Shown piece after piece: positions 39,901 to 51,400 of a stretch of 64,000 nt of DNA. Location: NCBI GenBank assembly GCA_963377175.1, contig CAUJNA010003830.1, positions 203,501-267,500 on the forward strand, given 5' to 3'. The notes beneath the pieces were generated by a model. That model was not told where the DNA came from and did no database searches. It saw nothing but the letters and a program-made list of their open reading frames with translations. This DNA comes from Effrenium voratum. Taxonomy: Eukaryota > Sar > Dinophyceae > Suessiales > Symbiodiniaceae. Numbering within the stretch: position 1 is the first letter of the stretch; each line of letters begins with the position of its first letter. The position numbers were made by a program, and so were the translations under genes.

Positions 39901-42900
39901 GAGCGTGTGCACGCGTGGGTGGTGTGTGTGTGTGTGTGTGTGCGCGTGTGTGTGTGTGTGTGAAGCGCGCTTTTTGGTCTGCTTGTGTCATGTGCACTTT
40001 TCTTGTGAGATGCAAATTGCTTGATTCGGTGATCCCCTCTGATTGCACCTTGCGCGCTTTGTGCGCCTGTTCGTGCGTGGTGATGCTGGAGATGCTGGGG
40101 GTGTTGCTGGGGCGTTTTTCAAGACAAAAAATCATTGAATTTTTGTCTTGAAAATCGGCGACGCTCCTTGTTTGCGATGCTGGGGGTGTTGCTGGAGGTG
40201 GTGCTGGTGATGCTGGTGATGCTGGTGATGCTGGGGGTGTTGCTGGCAATGCTGGGGCGGGGGTGTTGCTTGGGCGTTTTCCAAGAATCAAACTCCTGGA
40301 GTTTTTGTCTTGGAAAATCGGCAACGGTCCTTGTTGTCACTTCCCGGTGATGCTGGGGGTGATGCTGGGGGTGATGCTGGGGGTGTTGCAGGTGATGCTA
40401 CGTAGCGGGCGCTAATTACATCTGGTACGTTGTCCTTGCATCCCGGCGCGTCGGGGGCGGCTCGTTTTACGCTTGTGGTGACTCGGAACATGAGCCTCCG
40501 TAGTTGCTGGTGGTGCTGGGGGGCGCTGCCGGCGTGCCCTGGCAAGCCGGCCCGGCGCCGGGCCGGCGCTAGGTTGCTGGCGATGCTGGCGATGCTGGGG
40601 ATTTTGCGCTTGCGATCTCGTCATGCCGGTTCCTGGTGCCTGTTTGCTGGTGTACACATTGTTTTTTCCCAGCAGCTCAAAGCTTTGGCGTCTCACCCCA
40701 GATAGGCTCCGGGGTGGTCCGGGGCGGGCCTGAGGTATGGATCCACGAGGGTTCCGCCAGTGTTCCACCAAAGTTCCACCAGGGTTCCAACCGCATGCTG
40801 TTGGGGGTATCACCTGAGTTTTTTTCCAAGCATGCATACATATGGGAAGGGGAAAATCGTTAATAAGTTCGTACCCCTCCCCCTGGTACAAATTATTAAT
40901 CCTGGACTGGTCTGCTTTTCTAGCAGCGGGGAGCGGGGGGGCGCCCCCGTGCTCAAACTCTGTCAGGATGACAAGCCCAAGAAGAGCGCGACGGGCGGCA
41001 AAGGTTCGAAAAAGAACAAGGGCAAAAAAAAGAACAAGAGCAAAGGCAAGAAGCAAGAAGAGACCGAGGAGCAGCGTGCTGCCCGCGAGGCTAAGTCGCG
41101 TGCGCAAAAGTCGAAGAACGAGGCTAAGAAGGCGCAAGACATTGTTTTGAAGGGACCTTGTTCGTTTGTGTGCTGCTACATCTTGACGCGTGGCTGCGCG
41201 CTTCCTAGATGGTGGCATCAGCGGACCTTTTGATCGTCAATTCCAATGAAACTCGTACGACAACTCTGGCTGGCATGCGCCTAAGCTAGAAGATATTATG
41301 GTGAGGGTGTGCTGCATTGATTCATGAACATGTCCCCTCAAGTGGCACTCGTTGCGCTAGCAAGTCCCTGGGGAACCACACAAACTTGCGAGGGATCAAT
41401 CTTTTTTGGGTCATCAGGCTTCTTCTCCACGAAAAAAACTGCCTCGATCCAGCGCGGCCAAGGGCCCCGGCTGTGGCAAGCGCCATTGCTGAAGACCTGG
41501 ACAAGAAGCAGGCTGAGCTGACACTTGCCCGGAACAATGTGAAGCAGGCGTTGGACGAGAAGAAGGACGGGATCTCGAAATATCGAACTGATCCATGGTT
41601 CGCGTTGGAAAGCGTTCCTGTTTTGGGCGTTAAAGTTTGGTAAGTTTCACCAAGCCACGATGCACATTTCATGCACATGCATGTGCACACGCACACCCAC
41701 GCAGGGCCAGGTGATGTTTGAATTTTGGCAACCCGAGGGAACACTTGTGGGCCGCGGCGCCCATGCAGGAGGAACTGTTGGAGGAACTTATGGTAGCGTT
41801 GCGCACTAGCAAGAGCGAGTTTGAGGCTGCTCTTGAGGTGCTCACTGGCAAGAAAAAACGCCGAACTTCAAAGTAGGCTACGATATTTTCCCAAGGTTTG
41901 CTGCCTGGTTTTGGGCCACAACGCAAGGGGCCCATCGTGCTCTTGCACCGCGAGCTGTGAACTTTGTATTCATCATAAGTTTGTTTGCCAAAACAACGCA
42001 AGGCCGAGGGCATGGGCAAGCTTAGCTTGGACCATAACTGTGGTGGATTGCTGGGCGCAACCAGCTTAGGCTTATAGCCTCTGAGCCTGCTCACCTGTGA
42101 CTACACATGTCGCTGTTTGCTTGCTGGTGTTGGTTAATTACCCACAAATATTCCTTCCAACTGACTGTCAAACAAGTTTCTGAGCGGGATGAGGCTGTAA
42201 GCGTGCTTGGCTGCCTGGGGAGTCAAGCCACCCCAGTCCCCCTTTCGGTGCCCGCCAGCCTCATCATTGGGACCAACCCGGCCAAAAGTTTGCCTGGCTG
42301 GGCACACATGTGGCAGTGAGGAAAAACGTGGACGGTGGTATTGCGTGAGCTTGAACACATGGATCCCACAGTACACTTGTCTTTTGGAAAATAGCTGGGG
42401 AGCCCCCCGCAGGTCATGATTCTGCAAGAGGCCAAGACGACACTGCGCCGGGCCCTGTGCAGAAGCTGTTGGTCAACCGCATGTCTGCCGGGGTTGCTTT
42501 GGAAAAATAGGGTCCAAAGGGCAAAGGGCTGTCGATGGGTTTGACAACAAAGGTGCACTGACACATGCAAATCGGAAAGGCAACCGGTTGGGGGAGGATT
42601 TGGAAGTCGATTGGTTGGTTTGATGAAAATAGTCTTTTCGCCAAACGGAGCTTCATTAAGGATTGCAGCGCGTTGGCTGCGCTCGAAACTGCCCAAGCCT
42701 CATCAGGAGACTCTTGGCCAAAAGAAAAGTACTTTATTTGTATATTAACCTGGAACGGCCCGAATTTTGCTTGGCAGTAAAGCGCCCCTGGGCTCCTCTG
42801 CAAAAAAGCTCGTCGCACTCACATATCGTAAAACGCTCTTGTTTTTTTGGGGGACGTTGATCATGCCTCAGGAATCCAAAGGCAATGTTACGCATTGGAC

Positions 42901-45449
42901 GCGGACCATGGCCAAGTTTAGTATACACAGTGGCAAAAATGCATCCCGCGATTTCTTCCGGAATGTGCAGCTACCTGTCGACGCTTTGTCTGCATTGGCG
43001 GGGCAGGGTGATCCATGCATCAACATTTGGGGCTTCGCGTGATGAGGAGCCACTTCTCGTGGAGACGCAAGTGAAGCTTAATGGGAAGGTAGTGCCGGAG
43101 AGATTTCCTATTCTTCCTCCACACCGAATTCTGGAGCACTTGATTAACACAGTCGGGCTGCGACTGAGCCTGAGCGTGGTGAACAAGTTTTGGGAACATT
43201 TGGAGGAGATGGGTGATCCATGGGCCTGCAATTCAGAAGCTGCCAGGGGCCGGTTTTGGCCAGTAGGCCTCTACGGGGATGAGGCTACGCTTTACGAGAA
43301 CAACAACTACCAGAAAGTGGTGTGTGTATTTCTTAATCTACCGCTGTTCCGTCTTACTTCAGTGAGATGTACTAGGTACTTGGTGTTCGCCATTCGCAGC
43401 GAGATCATGCTGACCCCGGCAATTCAAACACTGCGCCCCATCCTAGCAGCCATCACGGACAGCTTGAACTACTGTTACGATGGGCTTGATGAGTTGGGCA
43501 ACGTCTTGTTCCCGGAAAATATCCGTTGCTGCGTGTCAGAGCTGAGGGGGGACCAAGCTTGGCACAGGTTGTTATTCAACCACCGTTCATACTGGGGTGC
43601 CAAGAATGTTTGTTTCATGTGTAGGGCAAACACATCGACCCGACACTACACCCAAACATCGCTGTAGCGGGGAACTGAACGCAACACTCCACAATTTTTA
43701 ATGGAAGAGCTGCCAGGGCTACTTTGCGCCTTGCAATTGCAGTATGTTTTCCTTCTTTGAAGTTTTACTGTGCCGGTAGACAAACTCACTCCAATTCTTT
43801 AGTTTCTCACCGTGCTAAAAATAACCAAAAAGACTGGTCACCACACCCAACCGCCCCTTTTGGCTGAGGCCCGTACACACGGCTGCGCAACTTCCATGTG
43901 AGCCTCATCAAGGGCTGTGTGATGCACATCATCAATTTAGGATCCGGACTATCGTCAAATGGAGGAATGTTGACACTTGACGGGAAGTTATCACGCATTG
44001 CATGTATGCATGCGTGCAACTCTACGTGGGCGTGGGACCTGCCATTCTTGCAAACCCTGCAAGATAGCTTAGGATGGCGCTAATTTCTGCTGGTGCCTTT
44101 GGACCACCGGGGGCTGAGCTCAAAGAAAACCTGAATTCCAGCTATGCCGATTTCCGTGCTGAATCACATTGATTTACTTTCCAACGTGCGAACTGTTCGA
44201 GTTGAATGTTGCAGGGCCCTACTTTGCCGCTATCCAAGGTAAACCTGCCAGCGCATGGGCATTACCTGGTGTCGAAAGCATGGAACTGCAGGATTCTTTG
44301 CCAATGGCTCTCCGATTGTGCGCAATGCGCATGGACACAGCAATGGCCACCTGAGGCAGGGCGAACGCTTGGCAAAAGCATTAGGGAGGGCATTTCGCGA
44401 TTCCATCCTGATGATCGGCTGGCCCCCGCTGCGCTAGCCCAGCGGCTTGCCCAACCAACAAGCGTGTGTGTTTTTGCTGGGCCGATTCGACAAATTTTAA
44501 AAGGGTCGTTGGGAATCTCTGTCCTGCCCGGCTGAGGATTGCACTGTGCCGCTTCTTCTGCTTGATGGAGCGATGCGGCCGGCATTTGATTCGTGGCGTG
44601 AAAGACCCTTCTCGATCTGACAAAGTCCACTTCCCCAAATATTGCTGGACTGGGACTGTCATTTGGTGCTGGGTAGCCATCTCAATTTGAAAACAAACGG
44701 GCGCCCCGCACAGGTATTTTCCTCACAAAAGCACGTACGTACTATAATTTGCAACGCGGGCATCCCTGCTGCCCATGGCACTGGTTAATGATTTCGAGCC
44801 AAATCGGTCACTGCAGTGGGTCGGGCAAAACAAACCTGAGGACCGCAAATGAGGCAGCCAAAATGCACGAAGCCGGGAAAGCATACCTGGCCAACTACCT
44901 TCTAGCTGCGAAGGTGTGCGCAAGGTGGGACTTGGGAAGGGCCGCGACGTGTGTCTTGTTCGTCATTTTCAGATTTTGTCAGGCAGGGAATCCTTGCATA
45001 TGTCATCAGGCCGAAATTCCATGCGCCTTCTTTGCGCTTGGCATTCATCATGCGCGTGCGCCGTTATTTCGCTACATTTGTCCCGCTTGCCACCCGACGC
45101 GCTTAGATGATGGACCACTTGCTGGAGCAGGAGGTAGGAGCACTTCGCCTCAATCCTCGTTTCACCCACACCTTCGTTGATGAGGACGGAATGAGATGGG
45201 CTAAGAAGGCCAGCCGGAGATGTCTGCCATCCAAACTAGAGCGCGGCCTCATGAGATTCTCAAGGCTTCGTTTGTACAGCATGAAATGGCGCATCAAAGA
45301 CTTGAAGCTCAAGCGACGCTGATCAGCTGACTTAAAAGGTGTGCGTGCTAAGAGTTGAAAACCGTGAAAACCGTGAAAACGGGATGACCGAGTTTTACCT
45401 AAATTTTGTGAGTTGGACAAGTTATACTTGGCCGAAAGAAGGCCTGGGC

Positions 45450-45481
<32 letters not shown>

Positions 45482-48400
45482 GACACCTTTCGCCAAGTCT
45501 CAAAAAGCCACCGAGGCGACCGGCGACCGAACCGAAGGCGGAAAACTCCGAGAAATCCAGGGCGAAGGGCGCCGCTGCCGTGCTTCACGCCCCGCCGGAA
45601 GGTGCCCTGGAAGCTGGACCTGAGAATCCCCTAGGTCCTCCAGTAGAGAGGTTAGAATAAGGGTACCATTTCTTTTTGTTGTACTCTATTCTCGTAGGGG
45701 AACCCTCCCAACCAAAAAAGAAAGGGGAGAGAAGAGCACGACTGAAAAACCCTCCCGTCCCAGTCCGCAACGTGCGACTATGTTGGATTCCACGGGTGGG
45801 GATCGCCTGTACCCAGCCAACAAGATATTAACACCACAAGGGGACTTTGTGGGTTACCGAACGGTTTCCAACAACTGACGAACTTGGCCCACCCCCCAAG
45901 TTTTGTGATAGACCGTCAAATACACGCAGGCCTGATCTTGTACAACCAGAAAGCTGCGAAAAGAAGCCAGAAATGAAAGGTTAAACCTTTTGGGACCTTT
46001 ACTAAACATAGACCAACAATCGAAAACCAAAAGGTTAAAAGGTCGATTCGCTTTGGGCAACTGAAACTCACTTGCTGAGTGGATTCACGAACACAAATCT
46101 CAACTTTTATTTGCCACTAAAGTGGCCTTCCCAAAAACTGTTTAATGTCCCGAACTCAGGGAGTGTGGAGATGTACCTGGCGTCTCCGTGTCCCTAACAA
46201 TACCCCCCCACCAGCTAACATGAAAGTGCACAGACCCCTGCAGAAAAACGACTTTCTTTCTTGGGTAGTTGGCCTCTTTGCAGTTCCATGTGGCTGTGGG
46301 TCAAAACCCTGTTATACTGGTGAACATCAAAATAGGTGGCACATGGGTGTTCATCCGCCCCAAAATGGAGCCATAGGTTATGACCCATGGCCATGTTAGT
46401 TGCTCGGGTCGTCCAAAGTGAAGCGACCAAGCGACCGAGTTCTTTTCGGCCCGAGCTCCCGGCGAGTCCGGCCAGCTCTCCTCTCCTTGGTGGCGTGTGG
46501 TCAGGGGGTTGTTTAACGCCTGACGGGTACCGTCAGAACTCAGTTGCCCCAAGAATCCAGAAATAAAAGGTTCACCTTTTGGGACCACTGCAAAAAGGCA
46601 TGACTGAAAAAGGATCAAACACGGGAAACCAAAAGCTGAAAAGGTCGGCTTTGTGCAAGAGGGTGATATGCAACCTAGGGACGGATACCCCCAAAGGCGC
46701 CAATGAAAAGTACCAAACGGGGATGGCGTCCCAGCAAATTGGGGTGGACCCCTGCCGCTTGAGTTCAACCTCCAGGTGAGTAGGCGATACCTTATGGTTC
46801 TGACCCATTTAGCGTTTGGCAACCGCTTGCAAGCTCGCTGACAACCACTTACATACCAAAATGAACATTAGTTGGTTTCCGAATTGGAATGCCACAAGCC
46901 GGCTGGCTTGTTTTGGATGCATTGACAAAACAACCAAGAGGGGAGCCCAAGCCAAAAATCGCACTCATCTGCCGATCCTTAGAATACCAGTCCAGAAAAC
47001 TCTAGGAATATGACCGATGTGTCAAGCGAACCATTTGGAAAATGCAAATGTGCACAAGCATCTGAACATATTAGCATGGCAACCAGAGCTTCATTGCGAG
47101 CTAGATTGTTTGGTGCACCCTCAGCTTGCTGTAACTTGTGTGCACACCAAAGCTATGCCGAAGTTTTGACTCATACCGGGCGGCCTTATCTTTCTAAGCT
47201 TGCTTCTCAGCATGTGGAACAACCCCAAATCAAGCAAGGCATCCCCAAAGGAAATCGTTTGTATAGTGTTTTGCAGGTAAGGCAACAGAATGGGGGGTCC
47301 GGTCCGTCCTGGCAAACTGGATGCTCCTTGGACTACGTAGCACCACTCAGGATGCCGACTCCCCATGCAACCAGTCGAAACGGTACCAGCTCGAAACGGA
47401 ACCAATCAGAGGGTCCTGGGTGTACCTTCCAAGACAGGACCCCTATGGTGGTTTGCCCTGCTGTGGCCTTAGAAACAGCTCAACAGGATCTGAGCAAAAG
47501 GCCAGATCCGTCCTCTTGAAGTGAATAGAATAGAATGCTTTGCCATAAAAGGTTTATACACTTCTGGGCTGTCCTCACATCCCCTGCTAGGAGTTCAACT
47601 TTCAGTAGGTTAAACGGAACCTCCCACTTAACCCTCCCACTAAACCCTAAAAAACCTAAACCGCTAGGGAACCGGACGGCTGGGAACCGCCAAGACTTCT
47701 CCAACCTGGACCCAGAACGACAGGTTCTTCTGCATCCGCTGCTTCCAGTTGTCCGGCACACAGCGCGCCCACTCGTTCCTGTGTATATAAAGCCGGATCC
47801 CGTCAGAAGGTTGAGGATCGGAAAGCTCATGACATGGAACATGGGAACCTGACAGAAGTTGTTCACGACCCCCAGCTGCTTCCCCACGCGAGTCTCCAGC
47901 TGCAGCAACTTGTTGCGAGACTCTTTCATGCGGAGTACGGAGACAACGCTCTTGGGCATGCAATCCACGTGGCAAATGCAATCCCTCAAGGAACATGTAA
48001 AGAATAAGTCTGAGAGATGCCCAGGCAAAGGAACGTAAAGCCTGCTTACATCTTTGTCCAGCCTACTACTTGAGCACCAAGATGCTTATAACGGTTTATG
48101 CAGCACTTACTACACCCGAATCTGAAACCAAGCAGAAGAAACACCGCAAACCCTTGCTGGAATGGCCAGGCGTTGGGAGTTAAACCTGGTTCCTTGTTGA
48201 AACATGGGATGGTATTCCCAGGCAACTAAACCGCAACCCCAAAATCAGCTTGGGAAAGGCGATGAGGCGATGAGGCTTTTGCGCCTTCTTTCCCGAACTT
48301 CGGGGTGCACTCTTTGATGTCGCAAACGTTCACACTCCCTCAGACTGACATGGAAGCTCCCACAAGGCATCTGTACCTGGAACCAGGTCTTCCAGGGGGT

Positions 48401-51400
48401 CCTGGCAGATTCCAGGTTAATCTGGAGAAGGGTAGTTTTTTCTTTTTTTACTTTCCTGGTTGATGGGTTGCCCTTTCGATTCCGCAGTTGGGTGGCTTAT
48501 CTGTGAAGTATCGCTTTTAGAGCGTGTGCTTCTCTTTTGTCCAACACGACCTCGATGTCGCTTTCTGGCGCCGCCTCACGACCACCGGCTGCCCAGTTTG
48601 AGTTGAAGCAGTGAGATACGCAACCAAACGTAAGGTATGCCACAAGAAGTAAACACCAAAGAGAGACACAAAGGCTAAGCCAAACGAACCAACTTGCACG
48701 GGAAATTGGCTGGCCCACCCAAAAACAGGAACTGCCTGAACCGACCAGTCGAGCAGCCAAGGCCATCCGGGAAATCGTCCATCCATTCTCCTCCGGCACG
48801 CAGGAATTCAACTGAATACACGGGTTTCTTTTTTTGGAATCGGACCCCCTGCCATGGCAGCCACTTGAAAGCCGCAAACAAGGTACCTGAAGAAAAACAC
48901 AGACCCATAGGCCAAGTACTCATCCTAAACTCCAATTGAGGAAACACAGCCCCAACCTCGTCCATACATGTTTTCCCGTAGAAATGCCCACATTCTGGGA
49001 AAATGAAAGAGAGAGTTTCCTTTATTTGATAAATCATGGGCTAAACCACCTACCCGGTGCGAGGAAAACAAAATACAGTAAAACCTACCAACTCTTGGTA
49101 TGGTAGCAAACAACTGAGTTTGTTTGCAGCCCCCTACTAACAGTGATCAGAACAACATATGAAAACGCCGAAGCTCTTAATCCAACAACTGTGAAGAGCC
49201 ACCAACCCCGATGCATCCGATGCGGAGCGCATCGAAGAGTCCTGCGTAGACGTTGCCCTCCTTGTCGCGGTACACGCCAAGGCCATGCGCTTGGCTGTGC
49301 CTGAAACATGTTGAATCACCGGGAACCTTAGCTTCTTTTTCCTCCAGTAGAGAGGTTAGAAGAAGGGTACCCTTTTTTCTGCAGTCTATCTTAGTAGGGC
49401 AATCCTCCCAAAAAAAGAATAAAAGGGCACTACTCGGGGACCTTAGCTTGGTTGGTGGATGGTTTCCCCATTTCCCCAAAAGTTTGGGCATGGCGTGTCT
49501 TGTAGGTTCTGGATCAACATCCAGAAGAAGGCGAGCAACTGTTGTTTCCCGTTTGGTTCCCTTAAACTCAGCTTCCCTCGTGGTTTGGACTGGCGTGGTT
49601 TCGAAGCCATCCCTCTAGAGCTAGGTCCAACTCAGAAAATCCACAAAGTTGCGACCAACCGTGAAGGTCCAAAGATCTGTTGCCAAATAGCCATAAGAAC
49701 ACATCCAACCAAACCTCAGAAGAGTCCGGTGTTTCAACTCACCGATCAAGCGGATTGAGCCGACAAAAAGTCACCACACTTTTGGCTTGCTACCCAAAAT
49801 GGTCCAAACCCAAAAAGTGACTAAAGTCCAGGAAACTCGAGTGAGTTTCTCAAAATTCGGAATCCCACACATTCTCTCAAAATTAATCATGGTAATAGCC
49901 ATAAATCGTCCAATTGCGGAATCCCTAATTTTGAATGACATAGGCGTGCCAGTGAGCCAGTCTGGCCGATTGTGTGCCGATTGGGGGGTGGAAACTGTTT
50001 TTTGGCCAGTGTCGTTGTTCATGCTATTTTTTGTATGGAAGGGGAGGGGTGAACATTAAATGTTGCTGTTGTATGGCGAAAAATCCCCTTTCGTTTTTCT
50101 TTGGGGGGGGAAGTTATTTTGATGGTCACTTCCTTTGAAGCACTCCCTTTGTTCGTGTTTTGAAAGGCGAGCCAACTCAGAAAAGAGCATTTTCACGGGG
50201 CCAGCTTCGAACAAGCACCCTTGAAAACTAATTGTGTTCCAGATTCATAAGCCCTGTTTATTGATATTCCTGGTGTTAGTGGGATTCATCACTTCTGGAG
50301 GGGAACACCCTATATGTTTATAAGCAGGGGTTTAGTCATCCGGGGTCAACATTCCAAAAAACACGGCTCGGCGAAGGGTCAACGTTTAAACCAGAGAAAT
50401 CTCGGCGAATCGGTTTGCAGACTCCACGTTAACCAAGCACAAAGCCTGGTACGCTGCGTTTGTGTCCTTTTTTCGCCCTCGCAATTTCAGGGCTTGCGAA
50501 CCAATTGAAATTCCAATCTGGGCTGAACCCAAGTCCCCTGCTAAAAGTCTAACTTTAGTGGCTTGGTGGAAACTACCACTAACCCCTGAAAAGCTACAAG
50601 CCTAAGTGGGATGGCTAAACAACCACCAAGCTACAAGAAGATTCATGGTCAATCTTATCTTTTAGTTCTTCTGCGTTTCAAGTCTCGGGTGAGCAGCCCT
50701 GAATTTGATGGGGCATCAACTGCAAGCTTGCTTAGGGAAGCTTTCGAACGCTTCCTTGGGGTTGTCTGATTGAACATCGGCAAAGGATTGCCCATGTTGA
50801 CATGATATTTATGAAAATCCTGATTCCCTACTGTGATAGACGAAATCCTGCACCACTTTGAAACCATGGGAAATATTGATTGTTGGTATTTACAGGGGGA
50901 AGCGAATCATTCCAGGGCTGATTTGGTGCGAGCGGATTTTGCAAGCATCCATTGTTTGAATCCCAAAAATGAACGATTTTACAAAGAAGTTGCTGCCGGG
51001 GCATCAGTTTTTCAGAAACCGCCTACCTGGATCCGAAAAGCTACCCTGAACAGGTTGAAGTCGCCAGCCGGAATTGTGGTTGGCAATACCATTCTTTTTA
51101 GTTTGAGGGTCCAAGAAGCCTACAAATGATGGGCTTCCCAGATTTCACTGAACATGGTGGTTTCGGGCACGCGTGCAGCGGGTCCTGGAACTACCAAGAG
51201 CGAATCGGAACCAAACCCGTCTGGCCGACGGGGTGAGCCTGAATCCCCGCTGCCGCTGGACAAAGGGTTCTTATGGCCAAAGGGCGATTTTATTTAAAAC
51301 AAAACACATGTCACGTGCATTGGGTTCTTAAGTTCTTATGGAACAAATCACCGCAGGCGATCGAATCGAGCCTGCAACAAGCTCATTTGGCCAAAAGGGA

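Larger units (their letters stand above)
28247..45470 (+). mobile_element. Candidate ~17 kb DNA transposon inside a MORN-gene intron
   Basis: The left end (from 28247) reads CACTGGACCATACCCTAGCC and then CTTCCTTGACC. The reverse complement of the right end (from about 45454) reads GCCCAGGCCTTCTTTCGGCC; the two align as 'CCC-AG-CCTTC-TT--CC'. Next inside each end is a palindrome, GACCAAGTCTTACTTGGTC at 28273-28291 and GGACAAGTTATACTTGGCC at 45415-45433, and a GACCGAGTTTTACY motif at 28301 and 45385. Both flanks read TATATAGACAC, a possible target duplication or a shared microsatellite. The cargo, all on the plus strand, is a Thr/Ala/Pro-rich gene, a methyltransferase-like gene and a transposase-like gene. 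The short-repeat families seen elsewhere were not seen inside. Boundaries are uncertain by tens of bases, and two adjacent elements (split near 36.95 kb) are possible. Confidence 0.6.
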
